Positions 26,570 through 33,903 of a stretch of DNA of 64,000 bases are shown in pieces. Numbering within the stretch: the first letter of the stretch is position 1; each line of letters begins with the position of its first letter. The notes under the pieces are model-generated. The model did not search any database. It was not told the origin of the DNA and was given only the letters and a program-made list of their open reading frames with translations. Made by a program: the position numbers and the translations under genes. The stretch spans positions 29,966 to 93,965 of the forward strand of contig DATGMD010000079.1 of the NCBI GenBank assembly GCA_035293805.1, written 5' to 3'. The DNA comes from JAJPHF01 sp035293805. GTDB lineage: Bacteria; Chloroflexota; UBA6077; JAJPHF01.

Positions 26570-27917
26570 GGGAGGGCTCCTCGGCGGCCGGCTCGGCCGC
26601 CTCAGACGGCGCGGCCGTCGGCTCGGCGGTCTCGCCGTCGGTCGCGCCGGTCGCCATCTCTACCAAGCGCGCAATCGTCTTGCGCTCGCGAATCGCGGCC
26701 TCCACGCGGGCGCGCGTCTCGCGCCGCGCCAGCGCCTCGCGCACGAGACGGCGGGCCTCCGGCCCCTCGCCGGCCGCCTTCCGGATCTCCGTCTCGACCT
26801 CGACCGGATCGACCTCGATCTGCTCCGCCTTCGCGATCTCGTCCAGCACGAACAGCCGGGTCAGCTCGCGGCGCGCGTCGGCCTCTAGCTCCGCCTCGAA
26901 TTCGGCCGGCGACTTGCCGGTCAACTGTCGGTATTGTTCTACCGTGATCCCTTGCCTGTCAAGCGAGCTGGCCAGCTGCTGGCGCAGGCGCTCCGCCTGC
27001 TTCTCGATCGCCTGGGGCGGCAGCTCCAGCGTCGCGCCCTCCACGACCTCGTTGATCAGGCCTTCCTGCAGCTCCTGCCGCGCGTTGGCCTCCGCGCGCG
27101 CTTGCAGCTCGCCGCGCACCTCTTGCTTCACCTCGTCCAGCGTGCTGAACGTGCCGACGCTGGAGGCGAACGCGTCGTCCAGCTCGGGAAGCTGCTTCTC
27201 CTTCACCCAGTGCACCTTCACGGTGAAGGTGGCCTGCTTGCCGGCGATCTCCGCGTCCTCGAAGTCCGCCGGCACCGCGAGCGTGAACGTCTTCTCGTCG
27301 CCCGCCGCCATGCCGACGAGCTGCTCGGCGAAGCCCGGCATCGGCCGGTCGCTCTCGCCGCGCACGACGTACTCGACGTCCTGCCGGTCCAGGATGACCT
27401 TCTCGTCCACCGCCCCGTGGACGTCCATCGCCACCCGGTCTTCGAGCTGCACGGGGCGCTCGACCGGCACCCAGGTGGCGTGCGACTCCCGGAGTTGGTT
27501 GATCACGTGGTCCACCTGCTCGTCGGTGACCTCGGGCGTGGTCAGCTCGCGGCGCAGCGCGCGGTAATCGCCGAGCTGCACCGCCGGCCGCACCGGCACG
27601 GTGGCCTTGAACTTCAGCGGCTCGGCCTCGACCACCTCGAAGGAGGCCTCTTCAATCGGATACAGGTTCTCCTGGTCGATCGCCTCGCGATACACCTCGG
27701 GCACCAGGTGCTCGATGGCGTCCTCGAGCAGCGACTCGCGGCCCACCATCCGCTCGACGAGCGGGCGCGGCGCCTTGCCGGGGCGGAACCCGGGCACTTT
27801 TAGCCGGCCGGCCATCCGGCGGTACGCCTGGTCCATCGCCCGCTCGAGCCGCGGGGGCTCGACCTCGACCTCGAGCACGACCTGGCTCTTCTCGATCTCT
27901 TGCGTGCTGACCTTCAC
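26562..27917 (-). CDS. tig: Trigger factor
   Basis: A 451-residue ribosome-associated chaperone and peptidyl-prolyl isomerase. The ribosome-docking loop GFRPGK is at residues 43-48. The FKBP-like domain follows at about 150-245 ('GDEKTFTLAVPADF', 'FTVKVHWVKEKQLPELDDAFA'). The C-terminal chaperone arms run to about 420, with an Ala/Glu tail. The start is GTG at 27917. It is the first gene of tig-clpP-clpX. Little space for a promoter exists between it and the tRNA terminator upstream. Confidence 0.95.
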   Translation of the reverse strand: MKVSTQEIEKSQVVLEVEVEPPRLERAMDQAYRRMAGRLKVPGFRPGKAPRPLVERMVGRESLLEDAIEHLVPEVYREAIDQENLYPIEEASFEVVEAEPLKFKATVPVRPAVQLGDYRALRRELTTPEVTDEQVDHVINQLRESHATWVPVERPVQLEDRVAMDVHGAVDEKVILDRQDVEYVVRGESDRPMPGFAEQLVGMAAGDEKTFTLAVPADFEDAEIAGKQATFTVKVHWVKEKQLPELDDAFASSVGTFSTLDEVKQEVRGELQARAEANARQELQEGLINEVVEGATLELPPQAIEKQAERLRQQLASSLDRQGITVEQYRQLTGKSPAEFEAELEADARRELTRLFVLDEIAKAEQIEVDPVEVETEIRKAAGEGPEARRLVREALARRETRARVEAAIRERKTIARLVEMATGATDGETAEPTAAPSEAAEPAAEEPSHA

Positions 27918-27980
27918 CGCCGCTGGCTACCTTTCCGCCCGATCCACAACGCTTGGCACCGCGCCGCCCCCTCATCCGGC

Positions 27981-28007
27981 AAAAATGGGCTCTACGAGAG
28001 AGCCCAT
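27981..28007 (-). terminator. Intrinsic terminator after tRNA-Gly
   Basis: On the minus strand a 9-bp stem (28007-27999 with 27993-27985) with a 5-nt loop is followed by a TTTTTG run, a textbook Rho-independent terminator. It ends 36 bases downstream of the tRNA-Gly 3' end and 64 bases before tig. Confidence 0.85.
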
Positions 28008-28042
28008 CTGCGGACGCGCGCCAAACCGGGGCTAAGTTTGGG

Positions 28043-28114
28043 AGCGGAAGACGGGATTCGAACCCGCGACCCTCTCCTTGGCAAGGAGATGCTCTACCAC
28101 TGAGCCACTTCCGC
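28043..28114 (-). tRNA. tRNA-Gly (anticodon GCC)
   Basis: A full cloverleaf on the minus strand: acceptor arm GCGGAAG/CTTCCGC, D arm with AGTGGTAGAGC, a 7-nt anticodon loop TTGCCAA giving anticodon GCC, and T arm GGGTTCGAATCCC. The discriminator base is T (U), as usual for glycine. The CCA end is not encoded. Confidence 0.97.
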
Positions 28115-28142
28115 AAGCGAGTACTGGATTGCTTACTTCGTC

Positions 28143-28171
28143 ATTGTACCCCCTGACGGCGGCCTGAACAA
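28143..28171 (-). promoter_or_regulatory. Promoter of tRNA-Gly
   Basis: On the minus strand TTGTTC (28171-28166), a 17-nt spacer and TACAAT (28148-28143) end 28 bases before the mature tRNA 5' end. Confidence 0.6.
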
Positions 28172-28329
28172 GCTTGGGGGGCAATTTTTCGGCTGCCGGC
28201 ACCCGCCGCCAGCGGCGGCCGGCAGCGCCGTCGAACCGCGTATTGACGCCGTGCAGTGCTGGCGCCGGCGGCATGGGCGCGGTATACCGGGGATGAGCGC
28301 CGCGGGGCCGGCGCTGAGGGAGACGAGCC

Positions 28330-28725
28330 ATGAGAACCGCCGTGGTGTTGCTGGGACACGGCAGCCGCGCGCCCGAGGCGCGACAGTACTTTCTGGACCT
28401 GGCCGAGGCGGTCCGCGGGCCGTCGGGCAGCGCCTTCGTGGAGGCCGCGTTTCTCGAGCTGTGTGGCCCGTCATTCCACGAGACCGTCGCCGCCTGCGCG
28501 GCCCGCGGCGCCGAGCGCGTCGTCGTCGTGCCGGTCTTCCTGCACCCCGGCCGCCATCTGCAGCGCGACGTGCCGCGCCTGGTCGCCGAGGCGCGCGCGG
28601 CCCATCCCGGCCTCGACGTCGTGCTCGCCCCCCACCTCGGCGCCCACCCCGAGCTAACGCCCCTCGTCGCCGACCTGATCCGGCGCGCGGTCGACGGCGC
28701 CGAGGTGCCGACTGGGGCCAGCTAA
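28330..28725 (+). CDS. CbiX/SirB-like sirohydrochlorin chelatase
   Basis: A 131-residue single-domain chelatase that inserts cobalt or iron (possibly nickel) into sirohydrochlorin. The N-terminal 'VVLLGHGSRAPEA' carries the metal-binding His10. 'VEAAFLELCGPSFHETV' and 'VVVVPVFLHPGRHLQRDVP' are the other conserved blocks, with a second His in 'FLHPG'. The short form corresponds to CbiX-S/SirB. Siroheme made by an iron-inserting version would serve the sulfite reductase encoded at 33904-35628, but the genes are not linked in an operon. Confidence 0.9.
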   Translation: MRTAVVLLGHGSRAPEARQYFLDLAEAVRGPSGSAFVEAAFLELCGPSFHETVAACAARGAERVVVVPVFLHPGRHLQRDVPRLVAEARAAHPGLDVVLAPHLGAHPELTPLVADLIRRAVDGAEVPTGAS

Positions 28726-28753
28726 GCTTCCCGCCCCGCACCGAAGCACTCGG

Positions 28754-28804
28754 CCAGGGATAGTGTGTAGGTTTGGCTTCGCCAAACCTACACACTATCC
28801 CTGG
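28754..28804. terminator. Perfect 24-bp inverted repeat between convergent genes
   Basis: Arms 28754-28777 and 28781-28804 are exact reverse complements around a 3-nt loop (ttc). The element lies between the stops of the chelatase gene (28725, plus) and the asparaginase-like gene (28814, minus). It is noticeably less GC-rich than its surroundings. It can act as a bidirectional terminator; its length and perfection also fit a small dispersed palindromic element. Confidence 0.7.
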
Positions 28805-28813
28805 GACGGCAGC

Positions 28814-29818
28814 TTAGTACTCGTCGAACATGCGCTGGATCTCGTCCGGGTCGCGCGTGCGGGTGAGCGCGAGCGCCAGTAGCAGCGCGGCCTTCTGCGG
28901 GTTGAGGTTGTCGGCCGCCACCATGCCGGGCTCCTGCCAGTTGTCGTCGCGGACCACGCGCCCCTCCCCAACGCGCGCGCTCCGAACCACGGCTACGCCG
29001 TCGCGAACCAGCGCCGCCAGCGCCTCGCGGTACGGGCCGGTCGACCCCGCCCCGCTGCCCGCGATCACGAGGCCGCGGGCGCCCAGCTCGACTGCCGCCC
29101 GCGCCAGCTCGGGCCGCGCCGCCGCGTGGACATAGAGCACGTCGACCGCCGGCAGCTCCTCGACGCCGCGCAGGTCGAACTCGCTGGCCGCGGTGTGGCG
29201 GCGGGTGGGCGCGCGGTAGAACACGATGCGGTCGGCATCGGCGTAGCCCAACACCCCCAGGTCGCGGCTGCGGAAGGTCTGCAGGCGGTAGGTGTGCGTC
29301 TTCGTTACGTCGCGCGCCGCGTTGATCTCATCGTTGGTCACGACGAGGACGCCTTGGCCCCGCGCCACCGGCGCCCCCGCGACGCGGATGGCGTTCAGCA
29401 AGTTGAGCGCGCCGTCGCTGCTCAGCGCGGTGAACGGCCGTTGCGCGCCCGTCACGACGACCGGCTTGTCGGTGTGAACGGTGAGGTTCAGGAAATACGC
29501 GGTCTCCTCGATGCTGTTGGTGCCCTGCACGAACACCAGCCCGTCGACCTCCGGCTCCTGTAGCGCCGCCTCGACGTGCAGCGCCAGCGCCTTCAGGTTC
29601 GCGGGCGTCGCCATCTCGAAGGGGTTGCCGGGGTCGACCTCCACGCGCGCCACCCGCCCGATCTCGGGCACCGCTTCCAGCAGCTGCTCGCCCGTCAGCC
29701 GCGGCCGGCCGCTGAGCAGCTCGTTGTATCGCAGCAGGTCCAGCCGGTCCTTCCCCTGGCTATGCAGCGTGCCCGGCCCGATCAGCAGACGCACGCGCGG
29801 TAGGCTGTCCCTCGCCAT
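28814..29818 (-). CDS. Asparaginase-family amidohydrolase with altered active site
   Basis: A 334-residue protein of the L-asparaginase I/II family (Thr amidohydrolases). Recognised by 'GLVFVQGTNSIEETAYFLNLTV', 'VVVTGAQRPFTALSSDGALNLLNA', 'VVTNDEINAARDVTKTHTYRLQTF' (with the conserved Lys) and 'GLVIAGSGAGS'. The usual first motif TGGTIA is replaced by 'IGPGTLHSQG' (Thr17), and the second motif GTD reads GTN (Thr100, Asn101). That Asp helps bind the substrate amino group in classic enzymes, so the substrate may differ from asparagine. The ATG at 29818 has AGGAGA upstream. It is the last gene of an operon with amidohydrolase and two carriers. Confidence 0.85.
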   Translation of the reverse strand: MARDSLPRVRLLIGPGTLHSQGKDRLDLLRYNELLSGRPRLTGEQLLEAVPEIGRVARVEVDPGNPFEMATPANLKALALHVEAALQEPEVDGLVFVQGTNSIEETAYFLNLTVHTDKPVVVTGAQRPFTALSSDGALNLLNAIRVAGAPVARGQGVLVVTNDEINAARDVTKTHTYRLQTFRSRDLGVLGYADADRIVFYRAPTRRHTAASEFDLRGVEELPAVDVLYVHAAARPELARAAVELGARGLVIAGSGAGSTGPYREALAALVRDGVAVVRSARVGEGRVVRDDNWQEPGMVAADNLNPQKAALLLALALTRTRDPDEIQRMFDEY

Positions 29819-29835
29819 GTCGTCTCTCCTCGCCG

Positions 29836-31050
29836 TCAGCGCGCGGTCGCGAGTCGGCTCGCGCCGAGGACCACCAGGTAGCACGCGAGCATGCCCAGCG
29901 GCCACACGACGAAGAGCTGTATGGAGCCGGCGCGCTCCGCGACCAGGCCGCCAAGGGCCGGTCCCGCCAGCAGGCCCACGTCGGTCACGGTGTTCAGCAG
30001 CCCGACCTGCGGGCCGCGCCCCATTCGCAGCGCCTCGCCCTCCTCGATCACCGCGACAGTATTCGCCACGATGCCCAGCGCGCGCAATGCGCCCATGATG
30101 ACGAAGATCACCAGCAGCGGCGCCATCGACGGCACCGCGGGCAGCAGCATCAGCAGCAGCGACTGCACCACGAGACTCAGGAACACCAGGCGACCGGCGC
30201 CCAGCCGCGCCACGAAATCGCCGGTGCCCAGGCGCGCGGCCGCGTTACAGATGCCGTAGACGGTCCGGATCACGCCTGTCTGCGCTAGCCCGATCCCTAC
30301 CGCCAGCGTGTAGAGCGGCAGCCACGCGTTCCAGAACGCCCACTGCGCGTTCAGCAGCAGCCCCTCGAACAGGGCCACCAGCAGGGTGGGTGCCGCCAGG
30401 AGCTGCCAGGCCTGCACCGCCTGCTTGGACAGCGCGACGCGAGGGCGCGCCACGCCGGGCGAGGTGAAGCGCTCGGCGGCCGCCCCCGCGCTCGACGTCG
30501 CCACCATCGGCGTGCGGTCCAGCAGCCCGACCAGGCCGAGCAGCTGGAGCGCTGCCCCCGCGCCGAAGGCCACCACGAACCCGGCCCACTCCACGAGGTA
30601 GCCGACCAGCAGCGAGGCGATCGAGTAGCCGATGGCGATGTTCGCCACGTAGTAGCCCATCGCTCGCGCGCGGCCAGGCCCCAGCGGCTGCTCGTCGATG
30701 AAGCGCGCCTGGTTGATCGTCGTCGCCATGCCGTACAGCAGGCCATCCACGATCCGGATCGCCAGCAACGACAATGGATCGGGCGCCAGCGGGTGCAGGA
30801 AGAGCAGCACGGCCAGCAAAGGGATGGCGATCGCTTGCAGCCGGCGCGCCTGGTCGCCGCGATAGAACAGGCCCGCGGGCATCCGCGCCACCAGCGAGGC
30901 GACGGAGATCGCCGAGACGAGCGCGCCGATCAGGACGGGCGCGTAGCCGCGCTCGTCGAGCAGCGGCGCCAGCAGGCTGAGCTGGGTGCCCTGCTGCAGG
31001 CTCAGCGTCGTCAGGATGAGGTAGCAGCCCCAGCTTCGCGGCAGGCGCAT
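29836..31050 (-). CDS. Major facilitator superfamily transporter
   Basis: A 404-residue membrane protein with about 12 hydrophobic helices and a cytosolic loop near residues 185-215. MFS features include 'ARMPAGLFYRGDQARRLQ' after helix 2 and an equivalent 'ARLGTGDFVARLGAGRLV' in the second half. Its ATG overlaps the stop of the DMT carrier by one base (TGATG), and the asparaginase-like gene begins 17 bases after its own stop. Export or import of an amide or amino-acid related compound is inferred only from neighbours. Confidence 0.88.
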   Translation of the reverse strand: MRLPRSWGCYLILTTLSLQQGTQLSLLAPLLDERGYAPVLIGALVSAISVASLVARMPAGLFYRGDQARRLQAIAIPLLAVLLFLHPLAPDPLSLLAIRIVDGLLYGMATTINQARFIDEQPLGPGRARAMGYYVANIAIGYSIASLLVGYLVEWAGFVVAFGAGAALQLLGLVGLLDRTPMVATSSAGAAAERFTSPGVARPRVALSKQAVQAWQLLAAPTLLVALFEGLLLNAQWAFWNAWLPLYTLAVGIGLAQTGVIRTVYGICNAAARLGTGDFVARLGAGRLVFLSLVVQSLLLMLLPAVPSMAPLLVIFVIMGALRALGIVANTVAVIEEGEALRMGRGPQVGLLNTVTDVGLLAGPALGGLVAERAGSIQLFVVWPLGMLACYLVVLGASRLATAR

Positions 31051-31922
31051 CAGTACAGCGCGACCAGGACCACGCCGACCACGACGGCCACCGCGCCGAG
31101 CACGATGCGCGGGGTGACACGCTCGACGCCGCGCAGGAACAGCGCCGACAACGGCAGCACGAACAGCGGCGACGAGGTGTACAGCGGCACCACGACCGCG
31201 ACCATGCCCATGCTCAGTGCGGCGTACACGGCGAGTAGGGCGGCGGCTTGCAGCGCGCCGGCCGCCGCGAAGTACGGCGTGCCGGCGTCCAGCACGCGCC
31301 GCTTGCCCGGCGGCGATAGCACGAGGTGCGTGACCAGAGCCAGCAGGAACGACGTGGCGATGGCGATCGTCACGCCGACGAGGGGGCTGGGCACGCCGTG
31401 CAGCGCCGCCTTCCGCACGACGTTGTCGGCGGCGAAGAACAGCGCGCCGCCGACCGGGAACAGCACCGCCGGCTGCCAGCGCACGCCCCCGGCCGTGCGC
31501 TGCGCCGACAGCAACACCACACCCGCCACCGCGAGCACCGCGCCCACGTAAACGATCGGCGCGGCGACCTCACGCAGGAACAGCGCGGCGAACACGAGCG
31601 CGGCGATCGGCGAGGCGCTCTTGATCGGGTAGCTGATCGCCGGCCCCACGCGGTCCACGCCGACGAACAGCAGCGAGACGGCGAACAGTCCCAGCGCGCC
31701 GTCCAGCACGAACAGCCCCGCGCTCGTCGGCGCGAGCGCGAGCGGAGGACGAGTCAGCAGCAGGGTCACGCTCAGCACGAGGACGTTCGCGCCGAAGCAT
31801 ACGACCACCGACCGCTGGACGTCCGAGCGCTTGAGGCCCAGCTTGGTCACGATGCCGGTGCCCGCCAGCAGGAACGCCGCCAGCAGCGACAGCCCCACGA
31901 CGGCAACGCGCGTCTCCATCAT
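31050..31922 (-). CDS. DMT superfamily (EamA) transporter
   Basis: A 290-residue protein with ten predicted helices in two EamA repeats (residues about 8-140 and 150-288). Typical pieces are 'AISYPIKSASPIAALVFAALFLRE' and the matching 'VVVPLYTSSPLFVLPLSALFLRG'. Such carriers move metabolites or amino acids across the inner membrane. It starts 7 bases after the amidohydrolase stop and overlaps the MFS start by one base. Confidence 0.88.
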   Translation of the reverse strand: MMETRVAVVGLSLLAAFLLAGTGIVTKLGLKRSDVQRSVVVCFGANVLVLSVTLLLTRPPLALAPTSAGLFVLDGALGLFAVSLLFVGVDRVGPAISYPIKSASPIAALVFAALFLREVAAPIVYVGAVLAVAGVVLLSAQRTAGGVRWQPAVLFPVGGALFFAADNVVRKAALHGVPSPLVGVTIAIATSFLLALVTHLVLSPPGKRRVLDAGTPYFAAAGALQAAALLAVYAALSMGMVAVVVPLYTSSPLFVLPLSALFLRGVERVTPRIVLGAVAVVVGVVLVALY

Positions 31923-31929
31923 CGGCCGC

Positions 31930-33135
31930 TCACCCCACGCGATTCGCCTGCTCGGGCGAATGAACGACGCGCCCGCCCTGCATCACCCAGACCACCCGCT
32001 GCAGACAGCCAAGGTCCGCCGACGGGTCCCCCTCCACCGCGATCACGTCGGCGAGCTTGCCGGGGGCAAGCGTTCCCACGTCGCTCAGGCCCACGCAAGC
32101 GGCGGAGCCACTCGTGGCCGCCCGGATCGCGGCGAGCGGCGAGCCCAGCGCGGCGGCCAGCCAGACTAGCCCGCCCGCCCAGCGGTCGTGCGGCACGAGC
32201 GGGATGCCGCAGTCCGTGCCGAAGGCGATCGGGACGCCCGCCGCGTGCATCGCGCCAATCGTCTCCAGGCGCCGCTGCTGCCAGTCCGGGCCGCGGCGGG
32301 CGGCAATCATCGGGAAGCGCCAATGGAGCGTCGGGCAGGCGTAGACGCCCTGCGCGGCCATCGCCGCCGCGACGGTAGAATCGTACGCGATGTCGTCGTC
32401 CGGGGAAACCCAGCTGCAGTGCTCGACGCTGTCCACCCCGGCGGCCACCGCATCGCCGATGCTGGCCGTAGCGTGCGCGTGGGCGGCGAGCCGCCGGCCG
32501 GCGGCGTGCGCCTCGTCGACCGCGGCGCGCACCTCGTCGCGGTCGAACTGAGGGCGCGTGGCGTCGCTCCCGGCGGTAATGCGCCCGCCGCTCACCATCA
32601 CTTTCACCCAGTCGGCGCCCGCGTCGAGCTGGCGGCGGGCCTGGCCGCGCACCGCCGCCACGCCGCGGGCCGTGCAGCCGCCCAGGTAGTGACAGTGGCC
32701 GTCGGCGACGGTGATCGGGCTGCCGGCCACCGCGAGCCGGGGGCCGGGCAGCTCGCCCGCCGCGATCGCGTCGCGCAGCCGCACGTCCAGCCAGCCGCGC
32801 GCCCCGCAGTCGCGGGCGGCCGTGATCCCCGCGCGCAGCATCGCGGCGGCGCGCTCCGCCATCGCCGCGTACAGCGCGTCGTCGTCGGTCGCCTGGATGG
32901 CGCTCACGGGATCCGGCCCGCCGTCGAACGCGAGGTGGACGTGCGCGTCGACGATGCCAGGCAGCAGTGTGCGGTCCCCGAGGTCGGTCCGAGGGGTGCC
33001 CGGCGCCAGCGCGCTCAGCGCCGCGCGCGGACCAGCGTACACCAGGCGCCCGGCGTCGTCGATCAGCAGGGCCGCGTCCACGACGACTGGCGCCCCGCTG
33101 CCGTCGAGCAGGCGACGGGCGGTGACGAGCTGCAT
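31930..33135 (-). CDS. Metal-dependent amidohydrolase (imidazolonepropionase/prolidase-like)
   Basis: A 401-residue amidohydrolase-superfamily enzyme. Metal ligands are visible as HxH in 'GIVDAHVHLAF', a probable carboxylated Lys in 'ADWVKVMVSGG', His residues in 'RRLAAHAHAT' and 'DSVEHCSW', and the catalytic Asp in 'IAFGTDCG'. It has the flanking beta-sandwich ('LLIDDAGRLVYAGP', 'LADVIAVEGDP'). Relatives cleave Xaa-Pro dipeptides, acyl-amino acids or cyclic amides. The ATG at 33135 has GGAAGGA upstream. It heads the operon amidohydrolase-DMT-MFS-asparaginase-like. Confidence 0.9.
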   Translation of the reverse strand: MQLVTARRLLDGSGAPVVVDAALLIDDAGRLVYAGPRAALSALAPGTPRTDLGDRTLLPGIVDAHVHLAFDGGPDPVSAIQATDDDALYAAMAERAAAMLRAGITAARDCGARGWLDVRLRDAIAAGELPGPRLAVAGSPITVADGHCHYLGGCTARGVAAVRGQARRQLDAGADWVKVMVSGGRITAGSDATRPQFDRDEVRAAVDEAHAAGRRLAAHAHATASIGDAVAAGVDSVEHCSWVSPDDDIAYDSTVAAAMAAQGVYACPTLHWRFPMIAARRGPDWQQRRLETIGAMHAAGVPIAFGTDCGIPLVPHDRWAGGLVWLAAALGSPLAAIRAATSGSAACVGLSDVGTLAPGKLADVIAVEGDPSADLGCLQRVVWVMQGGRVVHSPEQANRVG

Positions 33136-33335
33136 GAGCGGCGTCCTTCCCCCGTGAGCGGCGGCCGCACGGCCAGCCGGCAGGCGGGCGGGCGCCCGCC
33201 GCGCAGCCATGATACCGCTTTCGCGGGGCGCCGTCAGCCGCCGGCGTGCTCACGGCAGGGCCGGGGAATCACCCATGAGAAGGAGGCGCTGCGCCGCCGC
33301 GAACGACAGTACCGGGGACGGGGCGCCGGTCGGGC

Positions 33336-33815
33336 TCAGCCGGGCGAGCGCGCCGGCCAGGAGCGAGGCTCGGCCGCCGCCACGGGCGACTCCGCGACGG
33401 GCACCCGGGTCCGCGCCGGCGCCGGGCCAACCGCTGGCGCTTCCACCAGCACGCCGCGCTCCACCCAGTCCCCGACGGCCTCCCAGGCGGCGCCGCGACC
33501 CAGCGGCCGGGCGACGACAGTGGCGTCCCGTCCGAGGGGGCCGAGATTGTCGTCGCTGCCGGCCGGCGCTCGCGCCAGTCGCTCGGCGAGCGCCCTGGCG
33601 GGCCACTCCCGCCGACAGCGAAACAGCGCGCACAGCCCGATCTCCAGCCGCGTCTGCGGCCGGACCGCGGGACCAAGCCGCAGGCGCGGCGCGGTCCACG
33701 GCAGCCAGCGCCACCGCAGCACGGGCACGCCCGCAGTCGGCGGCGCCTCTCCGTCCCAACGCCCCGGGGCGGGGCTGGACAGACGAGGCGCCGGTCGATG
33801 GCCGACGGCAACCAT
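33336..33815 (-). CDS. Uncharacterised Trp/Arg-rich protein downstream of sulfite reductase
   Basis: A 159-residue protein of unknown family. The ATG at 33815 has a perfect AGGAGG 5 bases upstream, the main reason to believe it. The middle ('LRWRWLPWTAPRLRLGPAV', 'RLEIGLCALFRCRREWPARALAERLARA') is basic and Trp/Arg-rich with two Cys; the end is Ala/Pro-rich. It starts 88 bases after the sulfite reductase stop on the same strand. That suggests a helper in sulfur assimilation, but nothing in the sequence shows a function. Confidence 0.6.
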   Translation of the reverse strand: MVAVGHRPAPRLSSPAPGRWDGEAPPTAGVPVLRWRWLPWTAPRLRLGPAVRPQTRLEIGLCALFRCRREWPARALAERLARAPAGSDDNLGPLGRDATVVARPLGRGAAWEAVGDWVERGVLVEAPAVGPAPARTRVPVAESPVAAAEPRSWPARSPG

Positions 33816-33903
33816 GATTGCCTCCTAGCTTCGCCGGCGGTCGCGTCTAGGTCGGGCGGACCGCGGCCCAGCACGTCGCTGCGGCCGCGAGTCCGCGCGG
33901 CGC

